Translations under genes and position numbers: made by a program
The notes under the pieces: generated by a model
Databases searched by the model: none
Told to the model about the DNA's origin: nothing
The model's input: the letters and a program-made list of their open reading frames with translations, nothing else
Part shown: positions 49,008 through 57,132 of the stretch, one piece after another
Position numbering within the stretch: position 1 is the stretch's first letter
How the letters are laid out: each line of letters begins with the position of its first letter
NCBI GenBank assembly: GCA_900078775.1
Contig: LT549889.1
Location: 3,286,001-3,350,000, forward strand
Source of the DNA: Mycolicibacterium aurum
Lineage (GTDB): Bacteria > Actinomycetota > Actinomycetes > Mycobacteriales > Mycobacteriaceae
Length of the DNA stretch: 64,000 nt
Reading direction: 5' to 3'

Positions 49008-50695
49008 GAGTCCTTGCGGCGCGGCTTCTGTCCGCCGCGTTCCGGCTGCAGGTTGATCAGGATGCCCTGGATACGGGTCTTCTCCAGGGCCTTGTAGACG
49101 CTGGCGGGCAGTTTGGCCGGCAACTCGACCAGCGAGTGGTCGACCTTGATCGAGATGTGGCCGAAGTCGCTGCGGTTGAGCCCGCCCTCGTTGGCGATGG
49201 CACCGACGATGGCGCCCGGGGCCACCTTGTGCCGCTTGCCCACGGCGATCCGATAGGTCGCCAGGTCGGTGCGGGTGCTGTGCTTCTTGCGCTCCCGGCC
49301 GCCGTCCTCGCGGGGAGCGCGGTCGCGTTCGGTGCGCTCCTTGCGCTTCTCCGGGGGCGGCTCGGTCATCAGGAACTCTTCGCCGTCGCGGGACTGCAGC
49401 GCCAGCGCGGCCGCGATATCGGCCATCGGCACGTCGTTCTCGCGCTCGTAGTCCTCGATGAGCTTGCGGAACAGCTCGATGCCCGGCGCGTTGAGCGCCT
49501 CGCTGATCGAGTCGCGGAACTTCTCCACCCGCTGGGCGTTGACGTCCTCGACCGAGGGCAGCTGGGACTCGACGAGCTTCTTGCGGGTGACCCGTTCGAT
49601 GGAGCTGAGCAGGTGGCGTTCCCGTGGGGTGACGAACAGCAGCGCGGTACCCGAGCGGCCGGCCCGGCCGGTGCGCCCGATCCGGTGCACGTAGGACTCC
49701 GGGTCGTGCGGGATGTCGAAGTTCACCACGTGCGAGATGCGCTCGACGTCCAGACCGCGGGCGGCGACGTCGGTGGCCACCAGGATGTCGATGGTGCCGT
49801 CCTTGAGCTGGGCGATCGTGCGCTCCCGCTGGGCCTGGGCGATGTCACCGTTGATCGCGGCGGCCGCGAAACCGCGGGCCCGCAGCTTGTCGGCGACCTC
49901 CTCGGTGGCCTGCTTGGTGCGGACGAACACGATCATCGCGTCGCCCTGCTCCACCTCCAGCAGCCGGGTCAGCGCGTCCATCTTGCGCGGGTAGGACACC
50001 TGGTAGTAGCGCTGGGTGATGTTCTCGGCGGTCTGGGTCTTGGACTTGACCATGACCTCGACCGGGTCGTGCAGGTACTTGGCGGTGATCTTCTTGATCG
50101 CCGGCGGCATGGTCGCCGAGAAGAGCGCCACCTGCTTGTACTCGGGTGTGTCGGAGAGGATGCGTTCGACGTCTTCGGCGAAGCCCATCTGCAGCATCTC
50201 GTCGGCCTCGTCGAGCACCAGGTAGTCCAGGTGCGAGAGGTCCAGGCTGCCCTTCTCCAGGTGGTCGATCACCCGGCCGGGGGTGCCGACGACGACCTGC
50301 GCGCCGCGGCGCAGGCCGGACAGCTGCGGCCCGTAGGAGGAGCCGCCGTAGATCGGCAGCACGTTGATGTTGCGGTGGGTGCCGTAGCGCCCGAAGGCCT
50401 CGGCGACCTGCAGCGCGAGCTCGCGGGTCGGGGCCAGCACCAGGGCCTGGGTGTTCTTGCTGGTGGGGTCGATCTTGGACAGGATCGGGACCGCGAAGGC
50501 CGCGGTCTTACCGGTTCCGGTCTGGGCCAGGCCCACCACATCGGAGCCGTCCAGGATGGCCGGGATGGTCGCGGCCTGGATCGCCGAGGGTGACTCATAG
50601 CCGACCTCGGTGACGGCTTGCAGCACCGCCGGGTGAATTTTCAGGTCGGCGAAGGTCAGTTCGGCAGTGGGGCTGGGTTCATCAGGCAACGTCAT
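49004..50695 (-). CDS. deaD: DEAD-box RNA helicase DeaD/CsdA (Rv1253-like)
   Basis: A 563-residue ATP-dependent RNA helicase. Motifs in order: Q-motif (PSAIQAATIP), Walker A AQTGTGKT, PTRELALQ, DEAD box VLDEADEML, SAT (LFSATMP), ARGLDV and HRIGRTGRAG. The C-terminus has the CsdA/DbpA RNA-binding fold region (YRIAVGKRHKVAPGAIVGAIANEGGL) preceded by a Lys/Arg/Glu-rich linker. The role is ribosome assembly and mRNA decay, especially in cold. A TAGACT box (minus, 50711-50706) lies ten bases before the ATG. Divergent from lprE. Confidence 0.95.
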   Translation of the reverse strand: MTLPDEPSPTAELTFADLKIHPAVLQAVTEVGYESPSAIQAATIPAILDGSDVVGLAQTGTGKTAAFAVPILSKIDPTSKNTQALVLAPTRELALQVAEAFGRYGTHRNINVLPIYGGSSYGPQLSGLRRGAQVVVGTPGRVIDHLEKGSLDLSHLDYLVLDEADEMLQMGFAEDVERILSDTPEYKQVALFSATMPPAIKKITAKYLHDPVEVMVKSKTQTAENITQRYYQVSYPRKMDALTRLLEVEQGDAMIVFVRTKQATEEVADKLRARGFAAAAINGDIAQAQRERTIAQLKDGTIDILVATDVAARGLDVERISHVVNFDIPHDPESYVHRIGRTGRAGRSGTALLFVTPRERHLLSSIERVTRKKLVESQLPSVEDVNAQRVEKFRDSISEALNAPGIELFRKLIEDYERENDVPMADIAAALALQSRDGEEFLMTEPPPEKRKERTERDRAPREDGGRERKKHSTRTDLATYRIAVGKRHKVAPGAIVGAIANEGGLNRSDFGHISIKVDHSLVELPAKLPASVYKALEKTRIQGILINLQPERGGQKPRRKDS

Positions 50696-50753
50696 TTCAG
50701 GTAGCAGTCTAGAGTGCTCGCGGCACAGTTCCGGTATCGATACGCGGCGCGGG

Positions 50754-50759
50754 TACGGT
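50754..50759 (+). promoter_or_regulatory. Putative -10 box (TACGGT) for lprE
   Basis: TACGGT ends 8 nt before the GTG at 50768, compatible with a leaderless transcript in the 72-bp deaD/lprE divergent region. Confidence 0.4.
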
Positions 50760-50767
50760 TCGATCCT

Positions 50768-51340
50768 GTGAGGTGCCCTGCGTTACGAGTTCGAGTTCTG
50801 GCGTCCGCTCCCCTTCTGGCCCTGGCGCTGGCCGGGTGCGGGTCGAGCGATTCGACCGTCTCCAAGACCCCGGACGCCCGCACCACCGAGGCGTCCGCGC
50901 CGAGCAGCCAGCCCAGCGCCGCGCCCACCGCCACCGCTCCGCCGGCCGATACCCCGGCCGCCGATCCGTGCGCGGTCAACCTGGCCGCCCCGGAAATCGC
51001 CCGGGCGGTCTCCGAGCTGCCCCGGGACCCGCGCAGCAACCAACCGTGGAACCCGGAACCGTTGGCGGGCAACTACAACGAATGCGCGCCGTTGTCGGTG
51101 GTGATCGTCAAGGCCAACACCAACGCCGAAAACGCCAACACCCGCGCGGTGATGTTCCATCTGGGCAAATTCATCCCCACCGGCATCCCCGACACCTACG
51201 GCTTCAACGACATCGACGAGACCGTCAGCACCGGCGACACCGTCGGGCTGAAGTACACCAACGGGGTGCCCGGCCTGGACAGCGTGGTGCGGTTCCGGTG
51301 GAACGGCGCCGGCGTCGAACTCATCGGCAACACCGGCTGA
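50768..51340 (+). CDS. lprE: Lipoprotein LprE
   Basis: A 190-residue lipoprotein (Rv1252c is 202 aa). The signal peptide RVRVLASAPLLALALAGC has lipidated Cys24. A Ser/Thr/Pro/Ala-rich linker follows, then a LppP/LprE-type domain with paired Cys (ADPCAVNLA, NYNECAPLSVV) and MFHLGKFIPTGIPDTYGFNDI. GTG start chosen from the -10 box and signal-peptide length. Divergent from deaD as in M. tuberculosis. Confidence 0.93.
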   Translation: MRCPALRVRVLASAPLLALALAGCGSSDSTVSKTPDARTTEASAPSSQPSAAPTATAPPADTPAADPCAVNLAAPEIARAVSELPRDPRSNQPWNPEPLAGNYNECAPLSVVIVKANTNAENANTRAVMFHLGKFIPTGIPDTYGFNDIDETVSTGDTVGLKYTNGVPGLDSVVRFRWNGAGVELIGNTG

Positions 51341-51441
51341 GACGGCCCGGCCGGACCGACGACCGGGTGTGACGGACTAGGCACAAATCGGGGCGCGACG
51401 GTGTCGGCGCCCGGACCGGCCCGGCTGTCGGTGCTCTCCCC

Positions 51442-51447
51442 TAGCCT
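51442..51447 (+). promoter_or_regulatory. Putative -10 box (TAGCCT) for the nuclease-helicase gene
   Basis: TAGCCT ends six bases before the GTG at 51454; leaderless arrangement. Confidence 0.45.
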
Positions 51448-51453
51448 GGGTGC

Positions 51454-54400
51454 GTGTTTGTCGCCGAGGGACGGGTCATCTACAGCGCATCCGACCTCGC
51501 GGCCGCCGCGCGGTGCGAGTACGCGCTGCTGCGGTCCTTCGACGCCCGCCTGGGCTGGGGCCCGAAGGTCAGCAGCGACGATGATCTGCTGGCCCGCACC
51601 GCCGATCTGGGCCAGGACCACGAACAGCGCCACCTCGACGAGATCGCGGCCCGCACCGACGTCACGGTGATCGACCGGCCCGCCTACACCGTGGGCGGGT
51701 TGACCGCCGCCGCCGAGCAGACCATGGCGGCGGTGCGCCGCGGTGCCCCGGCGATCTACCAGGCCGCCATGTTCGACGGCCGGTTCGCCGGATTCGCCGA
51801 CTTCCTCACCCTGGAGCGCGGCCCGGACGGGCCGCGCTACCGGCTGCGCGACACCAAGCTGTCCCGGTCGGTGAAGGTGGAGGCGCTGCTGCAGCTGGCC
51901 GCCTACGCCGACACCCTGACCACCGCGGGGGTGCCGGTCGCCGACGAGGTCGACCTCGTACTCGGCGACGGTGCGGTGTCCAGCTACCGGGTCGACGAAC
52001 TGCTGCCGGTGTACCTGCCGCGCCGCGACGCCCTGCAGCGCCTGTTCGACGAGCACCTGGCCGGTGGTGTCCCGGTGTCCTGGGCCGACGAGCGGGTGCG
52101 GGCCTGCTTCCGCTGCCCGGAGTGCAGCGTGCAGGTCAAGGAGACCGACGATCTCCTGCTGGTCGCCGGGATGCGCACCACCCAGCGGGCCCGCCTGATC
52201 GATGCCGGCATCACCACCGTGCACCAACTGGCCGCGCACACCGGGCCGGTCCCGGAACTGCCCAAGCGCACGGTGGCCGCGCTCACCGGTCAGGCCCGAC
52301 TGCAGGTCGCAGACCGGGTGGACGGCCGGCCCCCGTACCAGGTGGTCGACCCGCAGCCGCTGATGGTGCTGCCCGACGCCGACAAGGGCGACCTGTTCTT
52401 CGACTTCGAGGGTGACCCGCTGTGGACGGTCAACGGCCGGGAATGGGGCCTGGAATACCTGTGGGGCGTGCTGACCGTCAACGACGAGTTCACCCCGCTC
52501 TGGGCGCACGACCGGGCCAGCGAGCGGCAGGCGCTGATCGACTTCCTGGAGTTGGTGCGCAAGCGGCGTAAGCGCTATCCGCGGATGCACATCTACCACT
52601 ACGCAGCCTACGAGAAGAGCACCCTGCTGCGGCTGGCCGGCCGCTACGGCGTCGGCGAGGACGCGGTGGACGACCTGCTGCGCAACGGGGTGCTCGTCGA
52701 CCTGTATCCGTTGGTGCGCAAGAGCATTCGGGTGGGCACCTCGAGTTACAGCATCAAGTATCTGGAGCCGCTGTACATGGGCACCGAGTTGCGCGACGGC
52801 GAGGTCACCACCGCCACCGACTCGATCACCCAGTACGCGAAGTTCTGCTCGCTGCAGGAGCAGGGCCACCTCGACGAGGCGGAGGTGGTGCTCAAGGAGA
52901 TCGAGGACTACAACCGTTACGACTGCCGGTCCACCCGCAAGCTGCGGGACTGGATGGTGGCCCGGGCCATCGAATCCGCGGTCCCGCCGCGCGGGCCCCA
53001 ACCGGTACGCCCCGCCGAAACCGGCACCACCGCAGAGGTTTCCGACGATCTGCACCGCAAGCTGATGAAGTTCGCCGGCGACGGCGTCGAGGAACGCACC
53101 CCGGCCCAACAGGCCGTCGCCATGATCGCCGCGGCGCGCGGATTCCACAAGCGCGAGGACAAGCCGTTCTGGTGGAGCCACTTCGACCGGGTGAACAACC
53201 CCGTCGACGAATGGTCGGACAACTCCGGGGTTTTCGTCGCCGAGACCGCCGAGGTGGTCACCGACTGGCATCAGCCGCCACGTGCCCGCAAGCCGCAGCG
53301 CCATGTCCGGCTGACCGGTGAACTGGCCAACGGTGAACTCGGCCGCGACATGTACGCGCTCTACGACCCGCCCGCCCCGGCCGGGCTGTCCGAGGACCCG
53401 GACCGCCGCGCATTCGGGTCGGTGGCGGTGCTGGAATGCAACGACCCCGAGGTGCCCACCGAGGTGCTCGTCTGCGAACGCCAACCCAAGGATGGCGAGG
53501 TGTTCGACCGACTGCCGTTCGCGCTGGCCCCCGGCCCACCGATCAACACCCGCCCGCTGCAGGAGTCCATCGAGGCCGCTGCCGCCGCGGTCGCCGCCGC
53601 CCTGCCCACGCTGCCCGCCGACGCGGTGACCGATGTGCTGTTGCGCCGGGCGCCGCGCACCCGCAGCGGGGCCGCGCTGCCCCGCCCGCAGTCCCCGGAC
53701 GGTAACGCCGAGGCCATCACCGCGGCCCTGCTGGATCTGGACTCGTCGTATCTGGCCGTGCACGGGCCGCCCGGCACCGGCAAGACGTTCACCTCGGCGA
53801 AGGTGATCGCCCGGCTGGTCGCCGAGCACGGTTGGCGCGTCGGGGTGGTCGCCCAGTCGCACGCCGTGGTGGAGAACCTGCTCGACGGGGTGGTGGCCGC
53901 CGGCGCCGATCCGGTCCGGGTCGGCAAGAAGAAGGCCCGCGACGGGGTCGCCTGGACCCAGGTCGCCGAGAAGGACTATCCGGCCTTCATCGCCGAGGAC
54001 GGCGGCTGCGTGATCGGCGGCACCGCATGGGATTTCGCGAACGACTCCCGGGTGCCGCGACAGAGCCTGGACCTGCTGGTGGTGGAGGAGGCCGGCCAGT
54101 TCAACCTGGCCAACACCATCGCGGTGGCCTCGGCGGCGCACAATCTGCTGTTGCTCGGCGACCCGCAGCAACTCCCCCAGGTCAGCCAGGGCACTCACCC
54201 GGAGCCGGTGAACGAGTCCGCGCTGGGCTGGCTGGTGGAAGGCCACCACACCCTGCCGCCGGAACGCGGCTACTTCCTGGAGGTGTCCTTCCGGATGCAT
54301 CCCGACGTGTGCCGGCCGGTGTCCCGGCTGTCCTACGACGGGCGGCTGCTGCCCTTCGAAAAGGTCAGTGCAGCAAGGTGTCTGGACGGTGTCGTGCCGG

Positions 54401-54888
54401 GCGTGCGGACGCTGGCGGTAGAGCACAGCGGCAACTCGACCGACAGCCCCGAAGAGGCCGACGCGATCATCGCCGAGATCGGCGCGCTGCTGGGCACCCC
54501 GTGGACCGACGAGGACGGCACCGTCGCGCTCGACCAGCAGCACATCCTGGTGGTGACCCCCTACAACGCCCAAGTGGTGCTGCTGCGGCGGCGCCTGGAC
54601 GGCGCGGGGCTGCCCGATGTGCAGGTCGGCACCGTCGACAAGTTCCAGGGCCGGCAGGCCCCGGTGGTGTTCGTGTCCATGACCGCCTCCTCGATCGACG
54701 ACGTGCCGCGCGGCATCGGCTTCCTGCTGAACCGCAATCGGCTCAACGTGGCGATCAGCCGGGCCAAGTACGCGGCGGTGCTGGTGCGCTCGGCGCAGCT
54801 CACCGACTACCTGCCCGGGCAGCCGGACGGGCTGATCGACCTCGGCGCGTTCCTCGCGCTCACCGCGTGTGATACACCGGCGGGATGA
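51454..54888 (+). CDS. TM0106-type RecB/Cas4-like nuclease, RNase H-like and SF1 helicase fusion (Rv1251c-like)
   Basis: A 1144-residue protein (Rv1251c is 1139 aa). The N-terminal Cas4/RecB-like part has AARCEY, the nuclease strand RDTKLSRSVKVEALLQLAAYAD (with D-x-K-type catalytic residues and QxxxY) and the Fe-S-type Cys cluster ACFRCPECSVQ. A middle RNase H-like exonuclease domain has FFDFEGDP, followed by IYHYAAYEKS and DYNRYDCRSTRKLRDW. The C-terminal UPF1/Dna2-like SF1 helicase has Walker A GPPGTGKT near 771-778, motif II LLVVEEAGQ, motif III GDPQQLPQV, and VGTVDKFQGRQAPVV with NRLNVAISRAK. It probably processes DNA or RNA ends. Its stop overlaps the next gene. Confidence 0.92.
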   Translation: MFVAEGRVIYSASDLAAAARCEYALLRSFDARLGWGPKVSSDDDLLARTADLGQDHEQRHLDEIAARTDVTVIDRPAYTVGGLTAAAEQTMAAVRRGAPAIYQAAMFDGRFAGFADFLTLERGPDGPRYRLRDTKLSRSVKVEALLQLAAYADTLTTAGVPVADEVDLVLGDGAVSSYRVDELLPVYLPRRDALQRLFDEHLAGGVPVSWADERVRACFRCPECSVQVKETDDLLLVAGMRTTQRARLIDAGITTVHQLAAHTGPVPELPKRTVAALTGQARLQVADRVDGRPPYQVVDPQPLMVLPDADKGDLFFDFEGDPLWTVNGREWGLEYLWGVLTVNDEFTPLWAHDRASERQALIDFLELVRKRRKRYPRMHIYHYAAYEKSTLLRLAGRYGVGEDAVDDLLRNGVLVDLYPLVRKSIRVGTSSYSIKYLEPLYMGTELRDGEVTTATDSITQYAKFCSLQEQGHLDEAEVVLKEIEDYNRYDCRSTRKLRDWMVARAIESAVPPRGPQPVRPAETGTTAEVSDDLHRKLMKFAGDGVEERTPAQQAVAMIAAARGFHKREDKPFWWSHFDRVNNPVDEWSDNSGVFVAETAEVVTDWHQPPRARKPQRHVRLTGELANGELGRDMYALYDPPAPAGLSEDPDRRAFGSVAVLECNDPEVPTEVLVCERQPKDGEVFDRLPFALAPGPPINTRPLQESIEAAAAAVAAALPTLPADAVTDVLLRRAPRTRSGAALPRPQSPDGNAEAITAALLDLDSSYLAVHGPPGTGKTFTSAKVIARLVAEHGWRVGVVAQSHAVVENLLDGVVAAGADPVRVGKKKARDGVAWTQVAEKDYPAFIAEDGGCVIGGTAWDFANDSRVPRQSLDLLVVEEAGQFNLANTIAVASAAHNLLLLGDPQQLPQVSQGTHPEPVNESALGWLVEGHHTLPPERGYFLEVSFRMHPDVCRPVSRLSYDGRLLPFEKVSAARCLDGVVPGVRTLAVEHSGNSTDSPEEADAIIAEIGALLGTPWTDEDGTVALDQQHILVVTPYNAQVVLLRRRLDGAGLPDVQVGTVDKFQGRQAPVVFVSMTASSIDDVPRGIGFLLNRNRLNVAISRAKYAAVLVRSAQLTDYLPGQPDGLIDLGAFLALTACDTPAG

Positions 54889-56255
54889 CCGAACCGCTGT
54901 CCGCCGCGCTGCTCGGGGCGCTCGCCGGGATCGTCGGCGCCAGCCGGCTGAGCACCGATCCCGATGTGCTGGCCGGCCGCGCGGTCGACTACACCGGGCG
55001 CTACCGCGGCACCGCCGGCGCGTTGGTGCGCCCCGGCTCCGCCGATGAGGTGGCCGCGGTGCTGCGGGCCTGCCGGGACGCCGGGGCGTGTGTGACGGTG
55101 CAGGGCGGGCGCACCTCCCTGGTCGCGGGCACCGTGCCGGAGCGCCGGGATGTGCTGCTGTCCACCGAGCGGCTCACCGCCATCGCGTCCGTCGACACCG
55201 TCGAGCGCCGGGTGCGGGTGGGCGCCGGGGCGACCCTGGCGGCCGTACAACGCGCCGCGGGTGAGGCCGGTCTGCTGTTCGGGGTGGATCTGGCCGCCCG
55301 GGATTCGGCGACGGTGGGCGGGATGGCCTCCACGAACGCCGGTGGTCTGCGCACGGTGCGCTACGGCAACATGGGCGAGCAGGTCATCGGGTTGGACGTG
55401 GCGCTGCCGGACGGAACCGTGCTGCGCCGGCACAGCGAGGTCCGCCGCGACAACACCGGCTACGACCTGACCGCGTTGTTCGTCGGCGCCGAGGGCACGC
55501 TCGGCGTGATCACCGCCCTCGATCTGCGGCTGCATCCGGTGCCCGCGCACCGGGTCACCGCGGTGGCCGGCTTCGCCGATCTGGACGCGTTGATCCGGGT
55601 GGGCCGGCGGTTCCGGGACGCCGACGGGATCGCCGCGCTGGAACTCATCGACGCCCGTGCGGCGCAGCTGACCGCCGCACACCTGGGCATCGCGGCCCCG
55701 GTGGCCGGGGACTGGATGCTGCTCATCGAACTCGCCGGGGATACCGACCGCACCGAAGGCCTCGCCGAGGCCCTGGAGGACGCCGAACTGGCCGGCGACC
55801 CCGCGGTCGGCATGGACACCGTCGCCTCCCAGCGGCTGTGGCAGGTCCGCGAATCGGTCGGCGAGGTGCTGGGCGTCTACGGGCCACCACTGAAGTTCGA
55901 CGTGTCGCTGCCGCTGGCCGCCATCCCGGGGTTCGCGGCCGCCGCGGTGGATCTGGTCGCCGGGCACGCCCCGGAGGCGATCCCGGTGTTGTTCGGCCAC
56001 ATCGGCGAGGGCAATCTGCACCTGAACCTGGTGCGGTGCACCCTCGACGGAGAGGCCGAGCACGCGCTGTACGCGGCGATGATGGCGCTGATCGCCGCGC
56101 ACGGCGGCAACGTCAGCTCCGAGCACGGGGTCGGCACCCGCAAACGGGACTATCTGTCGATGGCCCGTACCGAGGCCGACATCGCGGCCATGCGCAGGCT
56201 CAAGACCGCACTCGATCCGACGGGATATCTCAACCCGGCTGTGCTGTTTCGGTGA
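54885..56255 (+). CDS. FAD-linked oxidase (D-lactate/2-hydroxyglutarate dehydrogenase-like)
   Basis: A 456-residue PCMH-type flavoprotein, a distant paralogue of the oxidase at 36973. The FAD domain has TVQGGRTSLVAGT, ARDSATVGGMASTNAGGLRTVRYGNM and FVGAEGTLGVITALDLRL. The C-terminal domain has FGHIGEGNLHLNLVRC and SSEHGVGTRKRDYL. It oxidises a 2-hydroxyacid; which one is not evident. ATG overlaps the stop of the nuclease-helicase gene by four bases. Confidence 0.92.
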   Translation: MTEPLSAALLGALAGIVGASRLSTDPDVLAGRAVDYTGRYRGTAGALVRPGSADEVAAVLRACRDAGACVTVQGGRTSLVAGTVPERRDVLLSTERLTAIASVDTVERRVRVGAGATLAAVQRAAGEAGLLFGVDLAARDSATVGGMASTNAGGLRTVRYGNMGEQVIGLDVALPDGTVLRRHSEVRRDNTGYDLTALFVGAEGTLGVITALDLRLHPVPAHRVTAVAGFADLDALIRVGRRFRDADGIAALELIDARAAQLTAAHLGIAAPVAGDWMLLIELAGDTDRTEGLAEALEDAELAGDPAVGMDTVASQRLWQVRESVGEVLGVYGPPLKFDVSLPLAAIPGFAAAAVDLVAGHAPEAIPVLFGHIGEGNLHLNLVRCTLDGEAEHALYAAMMALIAAHGGNVSSEHGVGTRKRDYLSMARTEADIAAMRRLKTALDPTGYLNPAVLFR

Positions 56256-56267
56256 CCACCAGCGGCC

Positions 56268-56273
56268 TAGCCT
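56268..56273 (+). promoter_or_regulatory. Putative -10 box (TAGCCT) for the cyclase-like gene
   Basis: TAGCCT ends 7 nt before the ATG at 56281, the usual leaderless spacing in this window. Confidence 0.4.
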
Positions 56274-56280
56274 CGCAGGT

Positions 56281-57129
56281 ATGGCTATCGACGTCCCCGC
56301 CGCGCGTCAGTTCGTCTATCTGTCCGCCCGGCTGCTGGACCGGCACCGCATGGCCGCCCTGCTGGACGACGCCCCGGTCGATCCAATCCTGAAAGCCCTT
56401 GCCGCGTACCGCAATCCCGACGGCGGTTACGGTCACGCGTTGGAACCCGACGTCCGCGGACCCAACAGTGAGACCACCTCGACCCTGCACGCGCTGGAGA
56501 TCCTGGACGAGGTGGGCGCGCTGACCCACCCGCTGGCCGCCGTGGCCGACTGGGTGACCGGGGTGGCCGACACCGACGGCGGGGTGCCGTTCGCGCTGGC
56601 GACCTCGGCCGGCTACCCGATGGCACCGTGGATGGCCCCGGTCGGCGGATCGCATCTCACCTTCGGGCTGGCCGCGCTGCTCGCAGCCGCCGGGGACGAT
56701 TCGACGTGGCTGCGCACCGCCACCCACTGGTGCTGGCGGCACACCGAGAACGTCGAGCACCTGGCCGGGTACACGCTGAAGTACGCACTGACCTTCCTGG
56801 ACCGGGTCGCCGACGCAGACCGCGCGGCGCGGGTGATCGAGACGCTGCGCCCGCTGGTGCGCCCGGATGGTTCGGTGCCGGTGCAGGGCGGCACCCCCGA
56901 TGAGGCGCTGTCGGCGCTGACGCTGTCCCCGCACCCCGGATCACGCAGCCGCGCGCTGTTCACCGCCGAACAGATCGAGCACGGGCTCGACGCGCTGGAG
57001 GCCGCGCAGCAGGACGACGGCGGGTGGCTGTTCGACTGGACCGCGTGGGCGCCCGCGCAGTCCACCGAATGGCGCGGCCTGGTCACATTGCGGGCGCTGC
57101 AGACGCTGCGGGCCTACGGGCGGATCTGA
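56281..57129 (+). CDS. Terpenoid-cyclase/prenyltransferase-fold-like protein, unknown function
   Basis: A 282-residue soluble protein rich in alpha-helical repeats. It has Gly-rich turns (YRNPDGGYGHALEPD, ADTDGGVPFAL, QQDDGGWLFDW) typical of (alpha/alpha)6 barrels such as squalene cyclase and prenyltransferases. There is no DxDD catalytic motif, and it is half the size of a triterpene cyclase. It may bind a lipid or act on a polysaccharide. Conserved among mycobacteria as I recall, with no assigned role. It ends 3 bp before the convergent MFS gene. Confidence 0.8.
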   Translation: MAIDVPAARQFVYLSARLLDRHRMAALLDDAPVDPILKALAAYRNPDGGYGHALEPDVRGPNSETTSTLHALEILDEVGALTHPLAAVADWVTGVADTDGGVPFALATSAGYPMAPWMAPVGGSHLTFGLAALLAAAGDDSTWLRTATHWCWRHTENVEHLAGYTLKYALTFLDRVADADRAARVIETLRPLVRPDGSVPVQGGTPDEALSALTLSPHPGSRSRALFTAEQIEHGLDALEAAQQDDGGWLFDWTAWAPAQSTEWRGLVTLRALQTLRAYGRI

Positions 57130-57132
57130 GGA

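Noticed and set aside
51196..54573. Very long open reading frame antisense to the nuclease-helicase gene
   Set aside because: It is a GC-rich shadow: His/Arg/Gly/Gln-rich composition, no motifs, and the sense frame encodes a full set of helicase and nuclease motifs.
51454..54888. CRISPR-Cas locus suggested by the Cas4-like domain
   Set aside because: No repeat-spacer array or other cas genes; the Cas4-like part belongs to the TM0106-type fusion family found widely in actinobacteria.
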